A DNA stretch of 64,000 bases from positions 15,726,854-15,790,853 of the forward strand of contig NC_045147.1 of assembly GCF_008831285.2 (NCBI RefSeq), given 5' to 3'. The notes beneath the pieces were generated by a model. It saw nothing but the letters and a program-made list of their open reading frames with translations, had not been told where the DNA came from and ran no database searches. The DNA comes from Nymphaea colorata (lineage: Eukaryota > Streptophyta > Magnoliopsida > Nymphaeales > Nymphaeaceae). The position numbers and the translations under genes are program-made. Position 1 is the stretch's first letter, and each line of letters starts with the position of its first letter. Shown in pieces: positions 1-11,292 of this stretch.

Positions 1-94
1 TAATGCTTTTGTTATGGATGACTTAGCTAACATTGGTAGGAGAAATGGAGGGTGATTTGTGTGTTATGGGCATAAGAATGGAATGCGTTTTATG

Positions 95-496
95 TAGGGC
101 AGCACAACCAGTCGGGCCCTCTCGAGCTCGACTGGAACTTGATTCATTTATAAACGAGTTGAGCTCGAGTTCACATGTATTCATGAAATGTTAAACGAGT
201 CGAGTTCGAGTTGTAAAAGCTCGACTGAGTTCGACTATACAATGAATATTAGATTATGATGCAAGAAAATAATTAAAGGAGTAGCAACTAAACGAGTTTA
301 ATTGAGTTAATATAGCTACAAGAAGCGAGATAAGCTTAACATAAAAGAGTTAAACGAGTCGAGTTTGAGCTCGACATTGCATTGACAAGCCGAGCTCGAG
401 CTTGTTCTGTCAATTTGGACACGAGTTTGACCTCGAGTTGGCCTAGCTCGAGCTCGACTGAGCTCGTGTGTGAAGCTTAATTCTTATGCCGCCCTC
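95..496. mobile_element. GAGCTC-word tract with hAT-like ends (candidate non-autonomous element)
   Basis: The stretch is packed with variants of the self-complementary word GAGCTCGAGCTCGAC in both orientations. It opens with TAGGGCAGCACAA at 95. It closes at 484-496 with a sequence whose reverse complement is GAGGGCGGCATAA, so the two ends form an imperfect 13-bp inverted repeat with 10 matches. YAGGG-type ends are typical of hAT elements. I found no clean 8-bp target duplication, so the exact borders are less certain than for the element at 1181. It has no coding capacity. Confidence 0.5.
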
Positions 497-1180
497 CCCC
501 ATTTACATGTTCCCCGAACATCAAATCATAAACATTTAGGAAGACCATTTGATTCCATTTGATTATATGCTTCTTGAAAGTATTATGACCATGGAGATAC
601 GTATGTTTTAGCTCATATATAGTTTGATGGAATTAAGAATATATGATCGATTATGTATGATTTTATGTATACAGATAATATGGCAGTGTCTTTTTCACTT
701 TAATATGTAATATTTGCTAAAACGTTATCGAAATTATTTTTCAAAAGAATAAGGTCATAAATTTCTAAAATATTTCTTAGAGGATATTTTTTGTTTTTTC
801 CGTAGGCCATATGAACGTATAAAAACTGCTCAAAAAAATAATTTAAGTCTACATAACAAACCTTGTTCAATTATCTTTTCATTTTTTTGTCATAATTTTT
901 TTTATTTTGGATCGATGCAGAATGAAGAACTATTTCCACAATTCCTTCGGAAATCCCAATTTAATTAATTTTCTTTTATAAGTTTTTAATCATTAATGCA
1001 TGCGTATGTCTTTGGTCTTATTCTTAGTGCATCTTTAAACTTGGATCCGCACATAAATGTGCAACATACAGCACTCACACGGTCAGATGCGTATGTCTTT
1101 AAAAACCTTCGTATATAAAAATTTTGAGAAATTATATTTCAGTTCACGTTAAAAATTTAAAGCTATGATTTGGTCTCCTT

Positions 1181-1480
1181 TAGGCCTGAGCATCGGGCAG
1201 GGCAGCCCGGCTGCCCGATTTCGACAGGAGCACTTACCGGGTGGCAGCAGGGGAAACCTACTCTATGAAACGGCAAGAACAGGTTCAGTACCCAACGGAT
1301 CAACCGGGCCCCCGGATAGTCAATTCTGTTACCGGGGCCCGACCCGACAAAATGTCAGGCCGGGCCGGGCTCGATGGGTTGAAACCCATTTAATTCATAA
1401 CGGCACCCGGGCCTGGGCCCGGGTCGGGCAGAGTACCAGGTACCCGGCAAAGGCAACGGCCTGGCCCGTGTCCAAGCTTA
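1181..1480. mobile_element. 300-bp non-autonomous hAT-like element with GGCCCGGG-word interior and exact 8-bp target duplication
   Basis: The 8-bp sequence GTCTCCTT lies immediately before the element (1173-1180) and immediately after it (1481-1488). The left end reads TAGGCCTGAGCATCGGGC and the right end, reverse-complemented, reads TAAGCTTGGACACGGGCC; these are imperfect inverted repeats. The interior is GC-rich, made of degenerate GGGCCCGG / CCCGGGCC / GGCCCGAC words, in strong contrast to the AT-rich flanks. An open frame of about 119 codons across it is a by-product of this composition. The 8-bp duplication and YAGG ends fit the hAT superfamily. Confidence 0.85.
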
Positions 1481-1488
1481 GTCTCCTT

Positions 1489-4288
1489 ACTGAAAAATTT
1501 ATGGTTTTGCCCCTGGCTGCATAGTAGTGACCTTGGATCTCATGAAATAACTAGACCTACGTTCACTCAAGTCCAACGATTAAGTTATTTTTTTAGAGAA
1601 TGAGATTCATGGGGGTATTCCCCCATGGGGACCCCATCTATCTAAGAGGTTGAAAAAACGCAAATCATAACCAAGCTTCTGAAATTCTTATGACCATAAT
1701 GAGATAATTACAAAGTGGATGAGCAGTTGATAATTTTGCATGCCTTCCGCCTCCCGTACATGCACCCATATGCGATGCATGGGGCTGCGTACATGAGAGG
1801 CTGGATAGACGAAAAGCTATAAGTAAATAAATAAGTCAATAATATATATACCGAATTGTTACTCTTTATTTTATACTATTAAAACGATAGAAAAAAGTGC
1901 ATTTCATTATTTAAAACCATCGCCAAACAACTGGCTATTGCAAATGCATCTTTTGTAACAATATTTATCGGCACAAGACCATAAAGTAGCCAGCTGATTT
2001 CCGTTCCTCTATATATAATTTTTTTAAAAAAAAATCTTCATTTTACCCCGTAAAATTTTGAAACTATATTTCAGCCCTCATAAAATTTTGAGAAATATAG
2101 TTCAGCTTTCCTAACAGAAAAAAAAAAAAAAAAAAAAAAATCTAGCCACCCTGCCATCGAGGTAATCGGAGCACCTGAGCTTCACCGAGTCGGGTCCTCT
2201 CATTACATGTTTGTTCTTGAAAAATGTCAGTGCTGCCCGGAAAGGTTTTTTCAAAAAGGCAGAAACCAGCATAACTTAAGCAGTATGGCCCTCAGTGAAA
2301 AGCATTAGATTCCTGCTTCTTGGCAGGAGCCAAGTTGAAGGAAGCCAGAGAAAAGGTGTTGGTTTCCTTTCTTTTACACGGCTTAGTTTGCAATTCTCAT
2401 GAACCATCCATGATTGAGATCATCTCAAGATTCAGATCTGAGATGTATAACACGAACAAGATAGAATACTGGAACTTTGATCTATGAAGTGGGGTTGGAT
2501 ATAGTATCAGGACTGTCACTTTCTGTTGGTAGCAGCAGATCTTATTCTGAACCAACCCCGAGACGTATAGCAGTGGCAAAATCAGGTCCAATTAAACTCG
2601 CCCATATTTCTAAGCAGGAAAAATATTAACAAGTCAGACATAAATCTAGTCCCAGAGACTCTAAGCCCGTGTTTGATTCCTCGAACAACAGATTCAGGTG
2701 CAAAAGATGCCGGGTTTTCTACTGGGCCATTCCAAGGCCGATTGAAAACACATAAAACCAATGCAAACAGTTCATGTTCAACCATCTGAACCTTTCTTGC
2801 GTGCACACGTCTCTTATCCTGGCAATGGCAACCAATCAAACATGCCCCATTGGCTTTGGACAACTATTAGCAGAAGCATCAAGAGATTTTCAGTCCAGTC
2901 CAGCATGTATTTATAAATGAGGTGGTCGAGAACAGTGTTTCCATTTATGAAGCCGTGGCTAACCTGAGCATAACAAGTCTCGACGTAAATCCCTGAGCAC
3001 ATTCAAGTGGGCGAGCCAGCTCCGGCGATCAGAAACCAAGACACAAGTACAATTCAAAGATTTCAAAGACTGCCCATCTTCTGATCTGTACACCACCAAC
3101 AATCGTACGCATAGAACTTAGCAAAAGCCACCAAGATCTTCCAAAAAGCGGTCATCTTCTCATTAAAAGTTTAATACACCATCGTCACTGTAACTAAGCA
3201 TACAATGCAATCTTTAGCAAAAGCATCAGCTGCGATTAATCCCTAGAACATCTAGGAAGTATGAGAGTTATGAACAACAAAGAGAGAACATATGTCAGTG
3301 TATTAAAAGAAGTAGCAATGGACCATGACCATGATCAGAGCTATTAGCAGTCACCGGTCGTTCTGTCCTTAATGCCTTCATAAATGAAAAGGGAAAGAGA
3401 AGAAAAAGACGTAGATGAAAGCGCAGAGACCAAGCCAACGAGGCACAAGAACCAACTTATCCTTTCTTTCTCTCTCTACTGCAGAAGAGCAGTAGCAGCA
3501 GTCGCGGCAGCGGCAGCATCCACGCCCATGGCAGAAGAGTCACGGAGAACCAATTCTCCATTCCCAAACAGCAGATCAGGAGGAAGCTGTACTGCAGGCC
3601 GATTCTGCAGTACGCCACAAACGTATAAAAAGCAAGGGAGGTGAGGAAAAAGAAAAGCAAGTCACAGGCGTTCCGATGAACGCAGAAGGACAGAGACGTT
3701 CCCTTCCGATAGAATCCGAACGGTTGGCTGTGACCATCTAGCGTCTCTCCAAAGGAAAAGAGGGTAGTGCTCGCGTGCGCATCTCTGCAAAAACCATAGA
3801 CGTCCAAGGCACGGCAGTGGAACCCGTACGTTCTAAGCCAAAAAGGAGTCCACAAAAGCCATCAAACCAGATCTTCAGAATTCATGGGAGAGAGACTGAG
3901 AAAGAAAAGAAGCAAAAAGAAAGAGACAGAGACAGAGATGGTGAAGGAAAGAGAGAGGGGGGACGCCGACGGTGACGTCTCCGTCGACCGGAAACCTGAC
4001 ATGCCCCACTATTCTCATGCTCATGCTCATCTGCTCAGAATCATTTCAGAGGAAGAAACGACAATAAACTCGTGAGCTCTAAAAATCTGACAGGCCAACT
4101 AAAGGCAGATTCATCATCATCACCATCATCAACGTCATCCATAGTTTCTGTGCATTTTGAACAAGTTACAAAGAAATCCAAAAAGGGAACCAGAGAGAAA
4201 CCCCTCCAATAAAACAAAGAAAATACTACTAATACCTAAAAAAGGAAAAAAAAACAGTCATTTTTCTCTTGGTTGGTTGCTTTCATGG
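1489..4288. other. Intergenic DNA downstream of the AHL gene
   Basis: No protein domain is recognisable on either strand. It contains a poly(A) run of about 22 nt near 2120, a purine-rich GA/GAA stretch at about 3380-3970, and a CAT/CATCAC run near 4110-4140. The last few hundred bases should hold the 3' UTR of the minus-strand AHL gene, but I could not identify a convincing poly(A) signal. Minus-strand frames at 2582-3002 and 3457-3855 show no family resemblance. Confidence 0.5.
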
Positions 4289-5146
4289 TTAGTATGGTGG
4301 TGGTGGCCTGGCGGAAGGTGCCCAGAAGACGTCCGGCGTCAGATGGCAGCTCATGGGCGTCGGGGACACCGTGTACGCAGAAATAGCGGATGACTCGGAG
4401 ACGGCGGCGCCGCCGCCACCACCACCGCTGCCAGGCGGCGGCGTCGTCTGGATCCGTTTCTCCAAGACCTCGTCCTCCGCCGGAAGCCGGTGATAAGAAG
4501 TTGTGGCGAACGACGCAGCGACGACGATGACGGTCCCGGCGGCGAGCAACGAGCCAACAACGGGTCCCCCGATGACCTGCCCCTGAGCTCCGGCGAGTGA
4601 TATGGTGAAGCCTCCTGAGTTGGCGACGATCGAGGAAGAGGTTGGAGAGGCCGGGGAGGAAGACGGGAGGTAGGTGGCCGAGAGGGACAGGATATCGAAG
4701 CGGCCGTGGAACGTGACCGTGGCGCCGGGGCTGGCGGGCTGCCGGAGGGTGACGTTGGCGACGGTGCCGGAGCCGCTCATGACGCAGAGACCGAACTGTC
4801 GGCGCCGGACGAACTGCGCCACCGCCTCAACGATGTCGCAGCCAGACGGGACCTCGATGATGTGTGGCCTCATGGCGTTGTCGCTGTCACGCGTGATGAT
4901 GATGGGCGGTTTCGGCTTGTTCTTTGACCCCGGCGGCCGACCCCTCGGCTTCCTAGCCACTTCGATGGATGCTCCATCGTTGGTAGTGTTGGTGGTGCTG
5001 GCCATCGTCGCCGCCGTAGGAACGGCGGCAGCGGTAGGCTTCCGCCGCTTAGCGTTGGTGGTAGCGGTGGCGCCACTGCTGCGACTGTCGTCTTCCTCGG
5101 AGGTCTGGCCTGCGCTGGGGTGGTGGCCTTTGTACTGGGGCATCAT
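4289..5146 (-). CDS. AHL: AT-hook motif nuclear-localized (AHL) protein, single exon
   Basis: Predicted 285-aa nuclear DNA-binding protein. Residues 65-73 (RKPRGRPPG), followed by SKNKPKPP, form a type I AT-hook that binds the minor groove of AT-rich DNA. Residues about 93-222 form the PPC/DUF296 domain, which in this family mediates AHL trimerisation and partner binding; visible marks are the GSGTVANVTLRQP block, GRFDILSLS and the GAQGQVIGG block. The N-terminus is Ser/Thr/Ala-rich with a basic KRRK patch; the C-tail has a Gly run (241-246) and ends in Pro-Tyr. The start is the first of two ATGs (MMPQYKGHH); upstream codons in the same frame come from CT-repeat leader. The lack of introns agrees with clade A AHL genes. 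Two PPC positions differ from what I remember of the family: Phe in RRRQFGLCV where Gly or Arg is usual, and ILSLSATYLP for ILSLSGTFLP. Family members regulate growth, flowering and patterning; the specific paralogue is not assigned. Confidence 0.93.
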   Translation of the reverse strand: MMPQYKGHHPSAGQTSEEDDSRSSGATATTNAKRRKPTAAAVPTAATMASTTNTTNDGASIEVARKPRGRPPGSKNKPKPPIIITRDSDNAMRPHIIEVPSGCDIVEAVAQFVRRRQFGLCVMSGSGTVANVTLRQPASPGATVTFHGRFDILSLSATYLPSSSPASPTSSSIVANSGGFTISLAGAQGQVIGGPVVGSLLAAGTVIVVAASFATTSYHRLPAEDEVLEKRIQTTPPPGSGGGGGGAAVSESSAISAYTVSPTPMSCHLTPDVFWAPSARPPPPY

Positions 5147-5216
5147 CTTCGTTCGCTGCTCCCACAAAACCTTTAAAAATACAATATTAAAAGGGTGCAA
5201 AATGCGGGAGACGTCT

Positions 5217-5342
5217 CTGTGAGAGAGAGGGGTAGAGAGAGAGAGAGTGAGAGAGAGGAGAGAGAGAGAGTGAGAGAGAGGAGAGAGAGAGACTATATAC
5301 AACTCTAATTATAAATATACTATATATATATATATATATATA
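5217..5342. repeat. GA/CT microsatellite followed by (TA)n upstream of the AHL gene
   Basis: GA-rich repeats run from 5217 to 5293, read as CT repeats on the AHL coding strand, and a TA run occupies about 5318-5342. They lie 70-200 bp upstream of the AHL start codon. Pyrimidine-rich leaders and TA-rich sequences at this distance are common in plant 5' UTRs and core promoters, so the TA run may serve as the TATA region. That role is inference. Confidence 0.6.
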
Positions 5343-8051
5343 TTCTGTTTCGGGTTTGGAAACTTCGACCTATGGATGGCTGGGTGTCTGATCTTCGAAC
5401 CCAAGTAATGTCACCGCCCACTTTCTCTCTCTACCCTTCTCTCTCTCTCACATTTTCTCTCTTTTCATCTTATATATGTCGGTAAATGACTATACAGGAT
5501 GATAAAAAGAATTGAAATGCTTACTTTTTGTAGGAACTTCTCCCAAAAGTATGGTCAACTTCTGAACACCAAAAACTGATTATTGCAGGTATTTTTACAT
5601 TTCGGTAGCTCTAATTAAGGGCAGCAATCTTCGCGATTAACAGAAAGGCGTTGAGATTTGAACATATTTTTGTTGGTGCATTAAAAAATTAGGTTTTCTA
5701 TTACAGAATCTTATTTACAGAGACAGAGAGAAAACGAAGCCTTAAACAAAACATCTAAAACGACGACTACATGCAAAGAAAAAGTATAAGACAATCAATC
5801 ATTCTTTTCCCAGGATCAGCTCCAACAGTAGATCTCTTGAAACGAGTGGTTCTAGAGCGAGAAAGAGAGATAAAGTGGAATTTATGCGGCCATTTCTGAC
5901 TCGGCTAAACATAATACGACGTACAAATCCATATTGGATGAGACAGGATTAACTACTATTCTTTGAGCAACGCCACCACCACCAAATTCAATATAATTTT
6001 TCAACATCCGAACATGATGGCAGACGAAGATTTCAACTGAAATAAATGTTCTGATCGGAGACGAACCGGTCGTTCGGTCCAAAATGAAGTTTTTCAATGC
6101 CACCTGCTCCCGCCTCTGAAACCCGCATTTTGATGCAGCAGGCGGCACTGCAGCACGGAAGCGACTGCCCATCTCATCTCGGTTGACTCGTGAGTCGGAA
6201 AAGAAAACTCAGAACAGAAGAGAGAGAAAGAGAGATAAGATTTCCGGTGGTGGGCCGGGGCCGGCGTTCTCTCCAGTCAACAGTGGTGGGCTCCCCCTGG
6301 TTTTCGACAGACGAGCTCCATATGCCCGGTCGAGGCCTATCGCCTGCCGCAATAATACTTCCTTTGATTCTTCCGCCGGAGGAGCCACACGTGGGTCTTC
6401 GCCTTTAGCTAAAAGCTTTCAACAGATCTCAAATAACGCAGATGTACCGACCTGTTAGGCAATAATGAGATGCTTAATCGAGAGAGGGACCATGCTCACG
6501 GGTTGATTGATGCAGAGATACCAATGGCGGATTCAATTCACAGACCAACTGGTTTCAACAAATTCTAAGCATGAAGACGATGGGCGGTTCTCAAATTCAT
6601 CCCTCCAAATTATTGAGATGTAAGTTGAATCTTATGGACCGAGCCATCCCCCCAGTGGGGATCATGCACTAACAGGGACAACTGCAACTGGTCCCTGCTT
6701 TCTGCAATTGGGCCTGTGATGCTGTATGTGCAGCAATAGTCAATTGGACATTATGTGACATCTCTCTCTCTCTCTCTCTCTCTAAAACTATAGAGATCCA
6801 TGTGCTTATCATCCCCAATTTAGTAAGTTGTGGCGTGGCGCGCGTCACATCTTCTCTTGAAAAGGAAAACATTATTCTCATTCTCATCCATAATCATTTG
6901 GATGGAATGAAACGCTCAAATATCTTGTTTATATCATTCCTGTAAGAACAATACATTAAATTATTGAATATGTCAGGCAGTTGAATCGGTTATGGATAGG
7001 CAAAAAATATTATTCTATTATTTTGTAGCAAAAAGTTAGTGGATAATATATCAAAATCATGAGTATGACATTTAAAACGATAAAAAATTGTAGTAGTAAA
7101 TGGAAGTTGGTGCCAGATTGCTCTTTCAATCTTATTAAAACCAGATTAATAGCTTCTTTTTTTTCTTTTTTGGTGGTCAGTGACAGAAATATTTCATTAT
7201 TTTATGCGGAGAAGGAAAACTAGTATGCAACACTCATTGACACAAAGACATAATACCCACGAAAATTAAGTTAAAGATAGAAAACTTGCTAGTCGACGAC
7301 AACGGGCTAGATAACTATGATCTTCGGAGCAAATCAGAGCTCTTTCCTTGCATGAAATGGAAAATGAATCTTCTTCACATTAGGAAAGTTAAACAAGAAC
7401 AGTTAATTTGACAAGAAGGCTGCCCTTTTCACCAACTCTTTGGTGTGATGCAACCATGCACTAAGATAGTAGGAAGACAAGCAATGGAGATTTTGTGGTT
7501 CCTAATGGAGAAGGATCAAGTGACGTTCGTTTGCTGAATATTTTGCTCAGAGGGAGGAAGGTACAAAGACAAAAGGAGAAAAAGCTACACTTGAAAAGCA
7601 AATGGAAACGCCGCATGCTACCAACCCTTACTTCCTTCATTCATTGTCTGACTATTGACCTAGCTAGGGGAGCCCGCCGATCATGTACTTTCTTTCTCCC
7701 CACCACGTTTATGTCAAGCCTGCATCTGTTCCATCTGCTTGGTTGGTTGCTCCAAGGTTCGCCCGCAGAGCTCAATTTGTTCTTTGATTGCTTTTTTATG
7801 GAAGAAAGAGAGTTCAGTCGCCAATTTGATTCTTGACGTCAAGCAAAGGTGACTCTCAAACCCAAATTGTTTGGTAGTTCAATCAAAAAGAGAAAATCTA
7901 GCAAATCAAACACGTTTCCTTGAACTTAATTTTGTCTGCAAAGATTTTGCACCCCAGTTGTTAAAATTTGTAAGATCCTAACCCTCACTTCTTCACCAGC
8001 TTTGACAAATTGAGCACTTTTTGACAGTTTTCTAAAATATTTCATAAATGT

Positions 8052-8091
<40 letters not shown>

Positions 8092-9004
8092 GCACTTATT
8101 GATGATGAAGGCATGGTCATCACAAGAAGCAAGCCCGAAAATTGAACTTAATTCTGATCTCCTTTTAACTTGAAGGTCATAAAAGTTTAATTCTTGTTCC
8201 AACTAAAAGCCCATTTCAAGGGGTAGTGTGATAGCAAAGACATTCAGGAACTATCCAATAAATCTACCTTAAATATTGGAGCATGTTCATGGATCAATAG
8301 TTATAATATAGTTCACGAACATGCCCCCTTGGAGTAAATTCATTGGACACTTTTGAGCGTTCTTCCTATCAAACGACCTCTAAAAGTGTTCGTACTTATG
8401 TTTTCCATTAGAATGAGATTCTAAACCACGTGAAGTTTGCAACCTACCAACAGTGACAAGAAAGACGGGGCCAGCTAGCTAGCTTCCATCTGGGCCACTG
8501 GGAGTGCAACTAAGTCTCACAGCTCGAGAATTTTCCGGCCAAAGAACTACGTAATTCTGAAGCGATTACATAGATGTTGACGGATAAGGATGGCCGTGGT
8601 TGAATTGGGAGGTCTGGGTCAGGTGGGCACGGGTCCGCATGGCGCCGGCAAGTTGGTGTGATGACAATTCACATTGGGACCCAACACCAATTGGGAGCTG
8701 AGTTGGTTTGGCAAGCCCATGCACAAGGGTGAGGATAACAACAACCAGTGCTCAAAAGGAGGGTTGCAGCTAGCTGGCAATTTAGTGCACCAACTTGGGA
8801 GAGAGAGGAAGGAAAGGAGTTATGTGGGTGGCAGCCACAGCCTGACCTGACCTGACCTGACCCTAGCAGTAAAAACTGGGGGGCTCCAAGTGGGAGGAGG
8901 ACCGACATGCCCGAAACTCCGGTGGGTCCCGTATCGCTGCCCACGAGTCGGTCAAGTGGCCAGAACGCATTCAAGACGGGGGACCGGTCTAAACCGCGGA
9001 CAGC

Positions 9005-9047
<43 letters not shown>

Positions 9048-10454
9048 AAGTTAGGATTATGTCTAGTTGGGACGTGGGTAGATGATTATGTCTTTGATGG
9101 TTAACGAAAAAGCTGTAATAGGCATCTTCCACTAACTTTTTCCGGGATGTGGTAAAGCAATTGTCTTACTCGTAAAAGTATAAGATGGGCTAACTAAAGT
9201 TTGAGAGGGAAAGAGAGAGAGAAGGTTCCAAATTTTACTCTTCTCAACTTTTTGACGGGATGGAAAGTGTGCCAGCAAGAGTTGTTGAATCATGACCTAA
9301 AATTGTTGAAACAATCCCAAGACTTGAAAGATTAAGAGTGAGTTGTTCCATTTATAAGAGATTAATGCATCCACTTTAAAGTAGCTTTGTTGTTCTGATT
9401 CGTTAGCTCACGTCGAGTTTGAGGCAAATTATGTTAGGCTACCGGAAATGTGCATGTTTATATATTATTGAAATTTTAAGTATGTTTTGCTACTTTTATA
9501 GGAATCCTAACATAATTTAAAAGGAACAAAATGGTTTTTTTAAATTCTCCAGGCAAGAAAAGCTTTGCAATTGTCTACATTAATAATAACACCAAAAAAT
9601 GAGTTGTTTGTAGTAATGTAATTTACTAATTTTCCTGACATTTTTTTGTTTGCATTCAAACCGTCCCTCATTTCCACCCCTCGGTGGGGATACCGCAGAC
9701 TGACTGTCTTGACATTGGACTTTTTTTTCTTGGGACTCTTTTTTCTCTCCTTTGTTAGGTGTGGAAGGGTTTGAGATTTGAAAAACCGATCGTTGGGGTT
9801 TGGTAGGGGCCAAACCAAGGGGGCGCCTGAATGGCCCTGACTCACTCAGCCCCTGTCAACATTTAGAAACTTTAATTCAGGCTTCTCATGAAAAATTTTT
9901 GACTTCGTCCCTGATTGGGGACGGCGGAAAAATGAAAGCCTTTTAAACAGCTCCATGTTAATGGTGTGAACAGGTTGGATCTCATTTCCGTTTGGGTTTA
10001 CTGTTGATCAAATCTGTTGCTGTTTGGGGATCCATTTGAGCGAGGACGACGAACACTGTTCTTCAAGAGATCTGTCAGGCGACTGCAACTTCCAGCAGCA
10101 GGATCTTAACGCGGTCTTGCTGGGGAACGAAGGAGGAATAAGGCGAGCAAGGGAGGAAGAAGGGAGGCTGAGGAAGGAAGAAGGGAGCGAGGGAGGAAGA
10201 AGGGAAGAAGGGAGGGGGAAGAAGAACAAGCGAGGGAGGAAGAAAGCAACGGTCAAAAAAAAAAATTCTGGAAAAATTTTTCTAGATCTCAGCTGGAAAT
10301 CTTTTTCCGGAAATATATTTCCGTTTTCTTCTCCAATGGTCCAAAAATTTTTTCCTGGTTTGATGAATTGGAAAAAATTTTAAAAATTTGAAATAAATTC
10401 CCTCTGCTACAGTAAATTTCCTGCTTATCAAACGTTACCTAATTGAAACTCTTG
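5343..10454. other. Intergenic DNA with microsatellites, no recognised gene
   Basis: Simple repeats include (CT)n at about 6759-6783, (TA)n at about 8054-8088, (CT)n(TA)n at about 9008-9046, four CTGAC pentamers at about 8840-8862, and a GGGAGGAAGAA-type purine tract at 10137-10240. A GC-richer island lies at about 5880-6420. It includes a minus-strand ATG frame at 6172-5882 (96 codons) with no recognisable domain. At 10255-10440 there is an AT-rich tract with words like GGAAATTTCC. No RNA gene was seen. Confidence 0.5.
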
Positions 10455-10655
10455 TAGGGCGTGTTTGAGTGCCTGGTAGAGGGTGTCACGAGATGTTCTG
10501 TTTCAGACATGCAGTCATGAGATTGTATGTCTGAAATGCCCTCCCTGTTGCAGCCGTGGGGGCGCGACGGACCAATTCGTTTTCTGAATGAACCTTATAA
10601 AGCATCTGAGAATGTGAATTGAGACACTCCGTCCCTCCATTCAAACATTTCCTTA
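10455..10655. mobile_element. Candidate small hAT-like element with internal hairpin
   Basis: The left end TAGGGCGTGTTTGAGTG and the reverse complement of the right end, TAAGGAAATGTTTGAATGG, are similar, sharing TGTTTGA and the TA-GG start. Inside, TTTCAGACAT and ATGTCTGAAA form a perfect 10-bp inverted repeat. The flanking 8 bp on the two sides do not match, so insertion is not proven. No coding capacity. Confidence 0.4.
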
Positions 10656-10894
10656 GATATACATCAAACCAGTCGGGACCAGGACCAATTGACGCTCTTA
10701 ATTGTCAAGCACACAAGCGACAAGGAGTCGCAACTTGAGCTTGAGGACCACTTTTATCCTCCCAAGTCACACCAAGCCAACTCCTATCGGATCGATGGTG
10801 ACATTTCCCGGAAATTTCAGGAAATTGTCTCCACTCCCATTTCATCTAAGAAACAAAAGGACATTGTAACCCCTTGCTGATGTAAGATTTTAGC

Positions 10895-11284
10895 TACAAA
10901 AGTCAACCAATCAGATTCGAATAATATATACTTTTATCTGCATCTTCTTTTTTGATATTCATATTCAGATTTGAATAAGAAAGAAAAAATTCATATATGA
11001 ATCCAAATCTGACTTTTACGTTCATATTTGAATCTGAATCGAATTTTGAACCGAATTATGCTGATCTTCAAATAAAAATTATTTATTTAAAATTAAGTCC
11101 GATTTGAGCCTGAATCTGAATCTAATCAGATATTTATTTAAATCTGAAATCTGATTTTAGTGTCATTTCTTAATTCGAATCTGATCTGATTTCTGAACCA
11201 GATATATTTTTTTTTTCATATTTATTTTTATTAGAAATAGTTTCGATGGATATTGGTTCCAAATAGAATATATGGACAACTCTA
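10895..11284. mobile_element. 390-bp non-autonomous element with GAATCTGA-word interior and exact 8-bp target duplication
   Basis: The 8-bp sequence ATTTTAGC stands directly before (10887-10894) and after (11285-11292) the tract. The left end starts TACAAAAGTCAACC; the right end, reverse-complemented, starts TAGAGTTGTCCATA, so the inverted ends are degenerate (about 7 of 12). The interior consists of variants of GAATCTGAAT, AATTCGAATC and TTCAGATTTGAA in both orientations. The target-duplication length fits hAT elements. No protein is encoded. Confidence 0.8.
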
Positions 11285-11292
11285 ATTTTAGC

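Noticed and set aside
1165..1524. 119-codon frame as a possible gene
   Set aside because: It lies almost wholly in the GGCCCGGG element; the frame is open because of the repeat composition.
4674..5222. Plus-strand open frame of 182 codons
   Set aside because: Antisense shadow of the AHL gene; the AT-hook and PPC domain are on the minus strand.
5882..6172. Minus-strand 96-codon ATG frame in a GC-richer island
   Set aside because: No domain, no promoter or splice signal that decides it; could be a small or non-coding transcript but cannot be supported.
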